Shown here one piece after another: positions 44,487-52,465 of a stretch of DNA of 64,000 nt (position 1 is the first letter of the stretch; each line of letters starts with the position of its first letter). Where the stretch lies: assembly GCF_002013895.1 (NCBI RefSeq), contig NZ_MAFQ01000010.1, forward strand, positions 1 through 64,000. Reading direction: 5' to 3'. The translations under genes were made by a program, and so were the position numbers. The notes beneath the pieces are model-generated. The model was not told where the DNA came from. It ran no database searches and saw nothing but the letters and a program-made list of their open reading frames with translations. The DNA is from Mycobacteroides franklinii (GTDB lineage: Bacteria; Actinomycetota; Actinomycetes; Mycobacteriales; Mycobacteriaceae).

Positions 44487-45374
44487 ATGGGTTCAATGAA
44501 GAACCGTGTCGCGATCGTGACCGGCGCGGGTCGCGGCATTGGTCGTGAGCACGCGCTGTTGCTTGCCGAAGAGGGCGCGAGTGTTGTCGTCAACGATCTT
44601 GGAGGCGCCAACGACGGGAGTGGCGCCGACGTGGGTCCTGCCCAGGAAGTGGCAAACGAGATCGTCGCCGCGGGCGGCAATGCGGTTGCCAATACCGATG
44701 ACATTGCGACCTGGATTGGTGCGAAGAGCCTTGTGGATCAGGCTATTTCAGAATTCGGTGGCCTGGACATCGTCGTCAACAACGCTGGCATTCTCCGTGA
44801 TGGTTTCGTTGCGGCCATGGAGGAATCGCAGTGGGACAGCGTGGTCGCGGTGCACCTGAAGGGGCACTTCGCGGTGTTACGCCATGCCGCCGGGTATTGG
44901 AAGGAACAGTCGAAGGCGGGCAAGCCGGTGAACGCTGCCGTGATCAACACCGCGTCTGCGTCCGGTACCTTCCTGACGAACGCGGGCCAGGTCAATTACG
45001 GCGCCGCCAAGGCAGGTATCGCCGCCCTCACTCAGGTTGCAGCTCTCGAGCTTGAGCGTTACGGGGTACGCGTGAATGCCATCGCTCCTGTGGCGAGAAC
45101 TCGGTTGACCCTCGCGACGCCGGGCATGAGCGCGATCTTCGCCGAAGAGGTTCCTGAGGGTGAGTTCGATGCGTTCAGCCCCGCGAACATCGCACCCGTG
45201 GTGGCGTATCTTGCCGGCGAGAAATGCCCCTTGAACGGCGCTGTTCTCGCGGTCCAAGGCGGTGCCATCACCTTGCTGGAGGGCTGGACGTCACGGGAAA
45301 CCGTCGAGACCGAAGGTCCGTGGGTTCTCGACGAGCTGCCCACTCAGTTGGACCATTGGGCGGCTGGGGCCTGA
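44487..45374 (+). CDS. SDR-family 3-hydroxyacyl-CoA dehydrogenase
   Basis: 295 residues; AAGGAA upstream. Cofactor motif TGAGRGIGREHA (about 12-23), Asp in NDLGGANDGSG favouring NAD, active site NTASAS...QVNYGAAK. The long loop after the first strand and VVNNAGILRDG resemble the dehydrogenase part of MFE2 (HSD17B4). With the hydratase it would complete two steps of beta-oxidation as separate polypeptides. The next gene starts 4 bp after its stop. Confidence 0.9.
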   Translation: MGSMKNRVAIVTGAGRGIGREHALLLAEEGASVVVNDLGGANDGSGADVGPAQEVANEIVAAGGNAVANTDDIATWIGAKSLVDQAISEFGGLDIVVNNAGILRDGFVAAMEESQWDSVVAVHLKGHFAVLRHAAGYWKEQSKAGKPVNAAVINTASASGTFLTNAGQVNYGAAKAGIAALTQVAALELERYGVRVNAIAPVARTRLTLATPGMSAIFAEEVPEGEFDAFSPANIAPVVAYLAGEKCPLNGAVLAVQGGAITLLEGWTSRETVETEGPWVLDELPTQLDHWAAGA

Positions 45375-45378
45375 ACGC

Positions 45379-46236
45379 ATGATTGATGAGCGACGTGCTG
45401 TCTACGCCGGTGTGGGCACGCGCGAACTGTTCGTCGCGGGGGAGGGGCCGGCCGTCGTGCTTCTGCATGGGTTTTCCCACTCTGCGGACGCGTGGCGTCC
45501 GCTTCTGGACCGGTTCGAAGAAGCCGGGCAGGCCGCTGTCGCGGTTGACCTGCCCGGCTTCGGTGCCGCCGACTCCGCCCGGCCCGGCGCATGGCTGCCA
45601 CAGGGCGACCGCTTCGTCGGGGAGGTGATCGCGCAGCATGGTCGGAACACTTCGGTCGTCCTGGTCGGGAACTCGCTCGGCGCGTATCTGGCTCTCCGCG
45701 CCGCGGCCTCACCCCAGCGGCTTCCCATCCGGGGCATTGTGCCCACGGGCACTCCCGGCATGGGGTGGACGCGGCTGGTCCGGGTCGGTCAACTGGGTGC
45801 CGCACGTTTCTTCGCGCGGGCGACGGTATGTACCCCTCGGCCCCTTCGGGCCTATCTTGCCGACGCGGTCATCGGGCGGTTGATCTACGGAAACCAGGCA
45901 TCGCGGGACAAGAAGATGGTGCGCACCCTCAGTTCTCAGTTGTACGGCCGCGGCGACGCCCACAAGCTGCTGGTGCAGGGACTTCGCATGAAGGCGGAAG
46001 TCGATGGCGAGCCGGCGATTACCGGTATCTCGTGTCCTACCGTGCTTGTGCATGGGCGCCGGGATCGACTTGTCGCGCTCGCGTCGAGTCAGGGCTGGCA
46101 CCAAGCCATTCCACAGAGTCGGCTGGTGGTGCTCGACCACGCAGGCCACTGTCCGCAGCTGGATGAGCCTGACTACATCGTCGGCATCTCCCGCGGGCTA
46201 ACCGCGGGAGATGCCGATCAATCCAGGCCGGCGTGA
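45379..46236 (+). CDS. alpha/beta hydrolase
   Basis: 285 residues; start ATG 45379 lies 4 nt after the SDR stop, so translation is coupled. Oxyanion motif LLHGFSHS, nucleophile elbow VGNSLGAYL (Ser near 97), acid in HGRRDRLV and His in DHAGHCPQLDE. Similar to meta-cleavage-product hydrolases and esterases; could be a CoA thioesterase or lactonase. The 3' end of the gene contains a perfect hairpin at 46181-46217. Confidence 0.88.
   Translation: MIDERRAVYAGVGTRELFVAGEGPAVVLLHGFSHSADAWRPLLDRFEEAGQAAVAVDLPGFGAADSARPGAWLPQGDRFVGEVIAQHGRNTSVVLVGNSLGAYLALRAAASPQRLPIRGIVPTGTPGMGWTRLVRVGQLGAARFFARATVCTPRPLRAYLADAVIGRLIYGNQASRDKKMVRTLSSQLYGRGDAHKLLVQGLRMKAEVDGEPAITGISCPTVLVHGRRDRLVALASSQGWHQAIPQSRLVVLDHAGHCPQLDEPDYIVGISRGLTAGDADQSRPA
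46181..46217 (+). terminator. perfect 16-bp hairpin inside the 3' end of the hydrolase gene
   Basis: TCGGCATCTCCCGCGG (46181-46196) and its exact reverse complement (46202-46217) flank a 5-nt loop GCTAA, about 20 nt before the stop codon. The repeat codes for the last residues GISRGLTAGDA. A transcription end signal embedded in the coding end, serving both this operon and the convergent TetR gene, is the simplest reading. Confidence 0.5.
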
Positions 46237-46291
46237 CACAGACGGGCCGGTGAGCAGTCGTTGATCACATTTCCTGTGCCGGCATCTTTCG

Positions 46292-46930
46292 TTAGCCCTG
46301 ACCGGATCGGCGGTCCAATAGGTGACTGAGTTCGGCCCTGGTTGCAGGCCAGGGGTCAGGTTTTCTCGGCCGTTGGCGGGGTTCGATACTCAGGCGCAGA
46401 GCAAGGCCGCGCATGGTGTCCAGCGCTACGCCGATACGGCGATTCCACACCGGTCGAGGCAGGTCGGGCGGTATCAGATCGGTTGCCGCTGCAGTTATCC
46501 CGGCGTTCATGGTTCGCTCCAGTGGGGCGAGCCGTTCGTAGAGTTCGGCGTCTTCGCTGGCGGCGAACCATACCCGGATCCACACCTGGAACAGTTCACT
46601 TGTGAAGTAATCCCACATGACGTCCAGTGCCTCGGCCGTGCGGGTATCGCCAGTAGCCGGCAGATCCGCCACCCGGGCTCGCAGCTCGTCGACGGCCAGT
46701 CGGCCGACTTCGTCCAGCGTGGCCGCAATCAGATCCAGCCGGGACGGAAAATGGTATGCCAGGGCGCCTGGCGAGGAATCGGCCATTTCGATCACACGTC
46801 GGGTGGTGGTGGCGAGATAGCCGTGCTCGGCAATGCTGCGAATCGTCGCGGTGATCAACGCGGCACGCGTCTGTTCGCGGCGCTGCGCCTGCGTGCGGGG
46901 TGCCGGAATCTGCGCGCTGGACCTGGGCAT
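46292..46930 (-). CDS. TetR-family regulator of the divergent lipid operon
   Basis: 212 residues. HTH SIAEHGYLATTTRRVIEMADSSPGALAYHF at about 31-60 (in two blocks); a C-terminal helical domain follows. It is divergent from thioesterase-ALDH-SDR-fadD, with two near-identical palindromes in the 90-bp gap. Probably represses itself and that operon, responding to a fatty acyl ligand by analogy with similar mycobacterial TetRs. Confidence 0.88.
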   Translation of the reverse strand: MPRSSAQIPAPRTQAQRREQTRAALITATIRSIAEHGYLATTTRRVIEMADSSPGALAYHFPSRLDLIAATLDEVGRLAVDELRARVADLPATGDTRTAEALDVMWDYFTSELFQVWIRVWFAASEDAELYERLAPLERTMNAGITAAATDLIPPDLPRPVWNRRIGVALDTMRGLALRLSIEPRQRPRKPDPWPATRAELSHLLDRRSGQG

Positions 46931-46947
46931 GACTCCACTCTAGCCAA

Positions 46948-46965
46948 ACGGGGCAGGTGCCCCGT
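46948..46965. promoter_or_regulatory. TetR operator copy 1, ACGGGGCA-GG-TGCCCCGT
   Basis: Perfect 8-bp arms with 2-bp centre, 18 bp upstream of the TetR start. A matching copy occurs 37 bp further at 46985. Duplicate operators in a divergent gap suggest independent control of both promoters. Confidence 0.7.
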
Positions 46966-46984
46966 AACATCGCCTAGGTTAGTT

Positions 46985-47002
46985 GCGGGGCACGTGCCCT
47001 GT
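46985..47002. promoter_or_regulatory. TetR operator copy 2, GCGGGGCA-CG-TGCCCTGT
   Basis: Same 8+2+8 layout as copy 1, with two changed arm positions; the core GGGCACGTGCCC is a perfect palindrome. It lies 18 bp before the thioesterase ATG, close to or in the 5' leader. Confidence 0.65.
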
Positions 47003-47020
47003 TTTTCGAAGGAGTCTCCA

Positions 47021-47530
47021 ATGGCGATAGCAGACCAGGTAAGTGCGGGTGGGGGCATCCACTCCGATATGGATGCACTGGCCGCAATGATCAATACCGG
47101 GATGGAGCACGCCGTCCCGGCGATGCACCAACTGGGCATCCGGGTTCTCGAGGTCGGGCCCGGACACGCGGTCACTGTGGTACCACTGGCGGGCAATAGC
47201 AACCACATCGGCACCATGTATGCGGGCGCACTATTCGGTGCCGCAGAGCTGCTCGGTGGCGCCCTGTTCTTTCCGAATTTCGATGCGGCACGGTTCTACC
47301 CGACCGTGAAGGACCTTCAGATTCGTTATCGACGGCCCGCGACCACCGATGTGCGGGCGCGGGCGTCACTGGACGCGGCCACGATCGACCGCATGCAACA
47401 AGAAGTCCGGATAACCGGCAGAACCGAGTTCGTGCTGGATGCTGTCCTGACTGATAACTCCGGCGCGACAGTGGCCACCACGCATGGCACCTATCAGATC
47501 CGCACTTCCGGCGAATCCACACCATCATGA
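47021..47530 (+). CDS. hotdog-fold thioesterase (YiiD C-terminal / DUF4442 type)
   Basis: 169 residues; GAAGGAG precedes ATG 47021. Hotdog pattern VPLAGNSNHIGTMYAGALFGAAELLGG marks the central helix (residues 64-90 in pieces), and KDLQIRYRRPATTDVRA the following strands. Probably hydrolyses acyl-CoA. First gene of the TetR-controlled operon. Its stop overlaps ATG 47527 (ATGA) of a possible upstream start of the ALDH gene. Confidence 0.8.
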   Translation: MAIADQVSAGGGIHSDMDALAAMINTGMEHAVPAMHQLGIRVLEVGPGHAVTVVPLAGNSNHIGTMYAGALFGAAELLGGALFFPNFDAARFYPTVKDLQIRYRRPATTDVRARASLDAATIDRMQQEVRITGRTEFVLDAVLTDNSGATVATTHGTYQIRTSGESTPS

Positions 47531-47541
47531 AGGAACTCGCC

Positions 47542-49092
47542 ATGGAGGCAAGCACAAACCGGGCTCTGGATCAGCGGCCCACCATCGATGTACACAACCC
47601 GGCCGACGGTCGATTGGTCGGCAAGGTCATCGACGAGTCCGCAGAGTCGGTCGCCGAAAAGGCGCTCGCCTTGCGGCAGGGGCAGGGGGAGTGGGAAGCC
47701 CTGGGACACCAGGGCCGAGCCCGCTGGCTCTTCACGTTTCAGTCATGGCTTCTCGACCATTCGGCGCATATCGCCGATGTCTTGCAGTCCGAGACCGGCA
47801 AGCCGCGCGCCGAGGCAGAATTCGAAGTCCCCGCATGGGTCGACCTGATCAACTACTTCGCTCGCAATGCGGGCAAGTTCCTGGCCGACGAGCGGCCAAG
47901 ACCGCACAGCCCACTCGGCTGGACGAAGACGCTCACAACCACGTACCGGCCCTATCCGCTAGTCGGCGTCATCGCCCCGTGGAACTTTCCCCTCGCTATG
48001 GCTGGACTTGATGTTCCGCCCGCACTCATGGCGGGTGCCGCCGTACTGCTGAAGCCGTCCGAGGTAACCCCACTTAGCGCACTTGAGCTCGCACGGGGGT
48101 GGGATGAGATCGGCGCACCGAAGGTGTTCGCGGTCGCGACAGGGCGTGCCAATACCGGTGGGGCAGTGGTCGATACGGTCGACTACGTGCAGTTCACCGG
48201 CTCGACGAGCACCGGTCGAAGTATCGCGCGGCGATGTGTCGAGCAGCTGAAGCCGTACAGTCTGGAGCTCGGGGGGAAGGATCCCGCTCTGGTACTGGCG
48301 GATGCAGACGTCGACCGCGCTGCACACGGTATTGCCTGGGGTGCGTTGTTCAATGCCGGCCAGGTCTGTGTGTCGGTCGAGCGCGTGTATGTCGAGGCGC
48401 CCGTCTACGACGAGTTCGTCTCGAAACTCACGCAGCGTGTCCGCGAACTGCGTCAGGGCCAGGATGACAGAGGTTTCCGCTTCGACACCGGGCCGATGGC
48501 GAACATGACTCAGCGCGATATCGTCCAGCGACACGTCGATGAGGCGATTGCGGCCGGCGCACGCGCGACTATTGGCGGAAAGCCCACTGGCCGCGGCACA
48601 TTCTTCGAGCCGACGGTGCTCATCGACGTGAACCAATCGATGTCCTGCATTCAAGAGGAGACGTTCGGCCCGACGATTCCGGTAATTAAGGTTGCCGACG
48701 AGGACGAGGCGATCCGGCTTGCGAACGACTCACGCTACGGTTTGTCGGCATCGGTGTGGACTCGCGACCAGGCGCGCGGGCGTCGGGTCGCCAGGAAGCT
48801 CGATGCCGGCGCGGTCAACATCAACGACACCATCGCGAATTTGTTCAGTTTCGCCTTGCCGATGGGCGGCTGGAAGCAATCCGGTGTCGGGTCACGCTGG
48901 GGCGGGGCGGCCGGCGTGCGTAAGTACTGCCGACAGACCGCTATTACGGAGCCACGTCTGCCACCTGTGATCAACGAACCCATGTGGTTTCCCTATTCCA
49001 AGACCCGGATCCGACTCGCTTTCGGTGCCATGCGTGCTATTGGTGCACAGGGCCTGCGTCGAATCGGCTTATCAAAGGAGAAAGTTCGATGA
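47542..49092 (+). CDS. NAD(P)-dependent aldehyde dehydrogenase
   Basis: 516 residues from ATG 47542, with AAGGA 8 nt upstream; ATG 47527 is an alternative overlapping the previous stop. Motifs: APWNFPL, FTGSTSTGRSIA, general base Glu in LELGGKDP, nucleophile Cys in FNAGQVCVSVERVY, and EETFGPTIPV. An extended basic C-terminus follows GGWKQSGVGSRWG. Oxidises a fatty aldehyde to an acid, which the adjacent FadD can activate. Overlaps the next SDR by ATGA. Confidence 0.9.
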   Translation: MEASTNRALDQRPTIDVHNPADGRLVGKVIDESAESVAEKALALRQGQGEWEALGHQGRARWLFTFQSWLLDHSAHIADVLQSETGKPRAEAEFEVPAWVDLINYFARNAGKFLADERPRPHSPLGWTKTLTTTYRPYPLVGVIAPWNFPLAMAGLDVPPALMAGAAVLLKPSEVTPLSALELARGWDEIGAPKVFAVATGRANTGGAVVDTVDYVQFTGSTSTGRSIARRCVEQLKPYSLELGGKDPALVLADADVDRAAHGIAWGALFNAGQVCVSVERVYVEAPVYDEFVSKLTQRVRELRQGQDDRGFRFDTGPMANMTQRDIVQRHVDEAIAAGARATIGGKPTGRGTFFEPTVLIDVNQSMSCIQEETFGPTIPVIKVADEDEAIRLANDSRYGLSASVWTRDQARGRRVARKLDAGAVNINDTIANLFSFALPMGGWKQSGVGSRWGGAAGVRKYCRQTAITEPRLPPVINEPMWFPYSKTRIRLAFGAMRAIGAQGLRRIGLSKEKVR

Positions 49093-49925
49093 AGAATAAT
49101 TCAAATGTTTTGCGCGGCAGGGTAATAGCAATCACTGGTGGAGCGCGCGGTATCGGATTCGCGACCGCTTCGACCTTGCGCGCGCTGGGCGCCAAGGTGG
49201 CCATCGGCGATGTCGACGAGGTCGCGGCCAAGCAGTCCGGTGCCGATATCGACGTGTTTCCACGCCAGCTGGATGTCACCGATTTCTCGTCATTTACAAC
49301 ATTCCTGGACGACGTGGAACACGAGCTCGGTCCACTGGACGTGTTGATCAACAACGCGGGCATCATGCCTGTCGGGCTGCTGACCGACGAGCCAGATGCG
49401 GTGACTCGGCGCATCCTGGACATCAACGTCTACGGGGTCATCATCGGGACCAAACTTGCTGCGCAGCGCATGGTTCCGCGCACATCGGGTCATGTCATCA
49501 ACGTCGCGTCGCTGGCTGGTGAGACATACACTGCCGGGCTTGCCACCTACTGCGCGAGCAAGCATGCGGTCGTAGGCTTCACAGACGCGGTGCGCGTAGA
49601 AAACCGGAAGACGGGAGTGCACTTCTCGACGGTGCTGCCATCGTTCGTGAATACCGAACTGACCTCGGGCACAACGGGTATCAAGGGCCTCAAGAACGCC
49701 GAGCCTAGCGATATCGCCGACGCCATGGTCGATCTCATTATCAACCCGCGGCCCAAGGTACGAGTCACTCGGTTGGCTGGCGCACTCATTTCATCGCAGA
49801 AATTCATGCCGCGCGTCATTGCGGAAGGATTCACCACGCTCTTTGGCGGAGATCACGTCTTCACTGACAACGTCGACACGGCGCAGCGCAAGGCGTATGA
49901 GGACCGCGCCCGCGGTGAAAGGTGA
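49089..49925 (+). CDS. short-chain dehydrogenase/reductase
   Basis: 278 residues. Cofactor motif ITGGARGIGFATA, Asp in GDVDEVAA, NNAG at about 95, catalytic NVASLAG...TYCASKHA. The C-terminal part (VTRLAGALISSQKFMPR) is typical of mycobacterial SDRs linked to lipid metabolism. Likely interconverts an alcohol and ketone or aldehyde before the ALDH step. Tightly coupled to genes on either side (4-nt overlap and 10-bp gap). Confidence 0.88.
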   Translation: MKNNSNVLRGRVIAITGGARGIGFATASTLRALGAKVAIGDVDEVAAKQSGADIDVFPRQLDVTDFSSFTTFLDDVEHELGPLDVLINNAGIMPVGLLTDEPDAVTRRILDINVYGVIIGTKLAAQRMVPRTSGHVINVASLAGETYTAGLATYCASKHAVVGFTDAVRVENRKTGVHFSTVLPSFVNTELTSGTTGIKGLKNAEPSDIADAMVDLIINPRPKVRVTRLAGALISSQKFMPRVIAEGFTTLFGGDHVFTDNVDTAQRKAYEDRARGER

Positions 49926-49935
49926 AGGCAGATAT

Positions 49936-51660
49936 ATGACGCCGCGAACATTGGTCGAATCGTTCCAGTCCGTTGCCGCACGCCAACCTGACGTGGTCGC
50001 GATCCGCAGCGCGGACGGTGCGACCGCCCTTACCTGGCGACAGTACGCGCAGCGGGTCCGCGCAATAGCGTCCGGCCTGGCCGCTATCGGCGTCGCGCCG
50101 GGAGACACCGTCGCCTTGATGCTGACAAACCGGCCCGAATTCCATCTCTGCGACACAGCGGTCCTGCATACCGGCGCGACGCCCTTCTCCGTGTACAACA
50201 CCAATCCCGCAGCAGTGCTCGCGTACCAGTTCGACAACGCCGGAAACCGCGTGGTGATCTGCGAGAAGCTTTTTCTGTCAACGGTGCTCGCCGCAGTAAC
50301 ACAAGACAGCAAGGTCGAACATGTGATCTGTGTCGACGGGGAGGCCGACGGCGTCATCAGTCTGAGTGCGCTTGAGTCATCCTCTGCCAGCGACTTCGAT
50401 TTCGACGCCTCCTGGCAGGCTGTGCGGCCCGATGACCTGCTGACAATCGTTTACACGTCCGGCACCACGGGTCCACCGAAGGGGGTGGAACTCACACATA
50501 CCAACTTCATCGAGAATGCACGTATTACCGATGATTTCGGCGGAATCGGTGCGGTGGATCGCGTGATTTCCTACCTGCCGGACGCCCACGCGGCCAACCG
50601 CTGGTTCGCGCACTACACAAACCTCTTGCACGGCGTCACCGTGACGACCGTGCCCGACGTCAAACAGGTGCTTGCCGCGTTGACCGTCGTGCGGCCAACC
50701 GCGTTCCTCGGCGTGCCACGCATCTGGGTGAAGCTCAAGGCGGCACTCGAACAGCGGATTGCCGACGAACCCAATCTCATGAAGCGGCGGCTTGCACAGT
50801 GGGCATTCGCGACCGGGCAAGCCAAGGCTCGCATCGAATCGGCCGGCGGACGTCTTCACGTCTTGGGCGCTTTCCGATACGAACTCGCGGATCGGATGGT
50901 GTTGTCGAAGGTGCGCGCACAACTCGGCATGGACCAGATACGCCTCGCGGTCACCGGCGCCGCACCCATCCCGCCCGAGGTGCACGAGTTCATTCTCGGG
51001 CTTGGTGTCCCGCTGTGCGAGGGCTGGGGAATGTCGGAATGCACTGCCGCGGTGACTGTCAATCTGCCGACCCGCATCAAGATCGGTACCGTAGGACGCC
51101 CGGTGCCCGGCGCAGAGATCGCACTGGCCGCCGACGGCGAGGTCTTGGTGCGCGGTCCGATGGTAATGCGCGGCTACCGCAAGGATTGCGAAAAGACCAG
51201 TGAAACAATTGATTCCAGTGGCTGGCTGCATACCGGCGATATTGGCCGCATCGATGCGGACGGCTTCCTGTCCATCATCGATCGGAAGAAGGAACTGATC
51301 ATCAACGCGGCCGGTAAAAATATGTCTCCCACGAACATCGAAAACACGGTAGCGGCCAATTGCGCACTAATCGGGGTTGTCGCGGTGATCGGGGACGCGC
51401 GCCCCTACAACACCGCGCTGATCTGTCTGGATCCCGATGTGAAGGGGAAGTACACGTCAGATGGTGCCATCGGACAAGCAGTCGAAGCCGGCGTTGCCGC
51501 GGCAAACGCGAAGCTGTCGCGCGTCGAACAAATCAAGAGGTTCACCGTGTTGTCCGAAACATGGGAGCCCGGTGGGGAGTACCTGACGCCGACGCATAAG
51601 CTCAAACGCAAAACAATCGAGGCGCGCTACGGCGAGCTTATCCAACAGATGTATCCGTAA
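49936..51660 (+). CDS. AMP-dependent acyl-CoA synthetase (FadD)
   Basis: 574 residues; GAAGG precedes the ATG. AMP-binding loop YTSGTTGPPKG near residue 173, GWGMSECTAAV, TGDIGRIDADGFLSIIDRKKELII near 433 and a C-terminal lysine in LKRKTIEARYG. Long-chain acyl-CoA synthetase type with VPRIWVKL linker. Activates the acid made by the ALDH, completing alcohol/aldehyde to acyl-CoA conversion within the operon. The exact FadD number cannot be assigned. Confidence 0.9.
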   Translation: MTPRTLVESFQSVAARQPDVVAIRSADGATALTWRQYAQRVRAIASGLAAIGVAPGDTVALMLTNRPEFHLCDTAVLHTGATPFSVYNTNPAAVLAYQFDNAGNRVVICEKLFLSTVLAAVTQDSKVEHVICVDGEADGVISLSALESSSASDFDFDASWQAVRPDDLLTIVYTSGTTGPPKGVELTHTNFIENARITDDFGGIGAVDRVISYLPDAHAANRWFAHYTNLLHGVTVTTVPDVKQVLAALTVVRPTAFLGVPRIWVKLKAALEQRIADEPNLMKRRLAQWAFATGQAKARIESAGGRLHVLGAFRYELADRMVLSKVRAQLGMDQIRLAVTGAAPIPPEVHEFILGLGVPLCEGWGMSECTAAVTVNLPTRIKIGTVGRPVPGAEIALAADGEVLVRGPMVMRGYRKDCEKTSETIDSSGWLHTGDIGRIDADGFLSIIDRKKELIINAAGKNMSPTNIENTVAANCALIGVVAVIGDARPYNTALICLDPDVKGKYTSDGAIGQAVEAGVAAANAKLSRVEQIKRFTVLSETWEPGGEYLTPTHKLKRKTIEARYGELIQQMYP

Positions 51661-51725
51661 CGGGGCGGGACGATGTCGGCCACCCGACGTCGTCGAGCCA
51701 TTGCGGCCGTCAGGGCGGGAACACT

Positions 51726-52328
51726 TCAGCGGCCGTTAAGTGCTTGTTGCAGTATCTGTTCGAGTTCTTTTTGGACGTTTTGCAGGGGCGCGGTATCGCG
51801 GTTGGCACGGGCGAGAATCAGCCCGCCTTCGATCGATGTGACGATGAGTGTGGCGAGGCTGCCCGCGCGTTTCTGCTTGATTCCCATCTCCACGAGACCT
51901 GCGGCAATAAGGTCCTGCCAGGTTTGGAAGATGGCATCGGCCTGGGGAATCAAACCCTCGTCGATGTCGCCGCCGCCGATCGCTGCGGAAGCAATCGGGC
52001 AGCTGACGCCGAAGTCCTTATGCTGCAAGATCGTTACCCAAAACTTGATATAACGGCTGATTCCGCTGGCCGGATCGACAGCGAACGCTTCGGCGACCTT
52101 GGTCTCCGTGATGTGGCCGGCCAGATCGAGGGCTTCGGCGATCAATTGAGCGCGCCCTTCAGGGAAGTAGTAGTAGACCGAACCTCGCGGCGCGCCGCTG
52201 CGCGCGATGACCTCATCGACAGTGACGCCGGCCGCACTACGTTCGGCCATGAGCTCCACGGCCGCGTGCAGCATCCGCTCCTTGGTCTTTCCCTTGCCTG
52301 ACCTCTGCGGCGTTTTTATGCCAACCAC
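51726..52328 (-). CDS. TetR-family regulator (LmrA/YxaF-like C-terminal domain)
   Basis: 200 residues. HTH AAGVTVDEVIARSGAPRGSVYYYFPEG at about 31-57 and a C-terminal domain with GVSCPIASAAIGG, characteristic of the LmrA/YxaF subgroup; its Cys may take part in ligand sensing. It is divergent from an alpha/beta hydrolase, with a long inverted repeat at 52369-52407 in the gap. Confidence 0.88.
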   Translation of the reverse strand: MVGIKTPQRSGKGKTKERMLHAAVELMAERSAAGVTVDEVIARSGAPRGSVYYYFPEGRAQLIAEALDLAGHITETKVAEAFAVDPASGISRYIKFWVTILQHKDFGVSCPIASAAIGGGDIDEGLIPQADAIFQTWQDLIAAGLVEMGIKQKRAGSLATLIVTSIEGGLILARANRDTAPLQNVQKELEQILQQALNGR

Positions 52329-52368
52329 CGGCGATCATCCCTTCTGCTTCACCTTCGGCCGGCAGTCT

Positions 52369-52407
52369 ATCTAACCTATGGATTATGGTATTGGCCATAT
52401 GTTAGAT
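52369..52407. promoter_or_regulatory. long inverted repeat between TetR and hydrolase genes
   Basis: ATCTAACCTATGG (52369-52381) and CCATATGTTAGAT (52395-52407) pair with one mismatch across a 13-bp spacer, 41 bp upstream of the TetR start and 59 bp upstream of the hydrolase. It is A/T-rich against its surroundings. Probably the operator for the divergent pair. Confidence 0.6.
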
Positions 52408-52465
52408 TGCGGAAACGGGCTGCACGCGCGGCACGCACCAGATCGAACAACTAAGGAGACACGAC

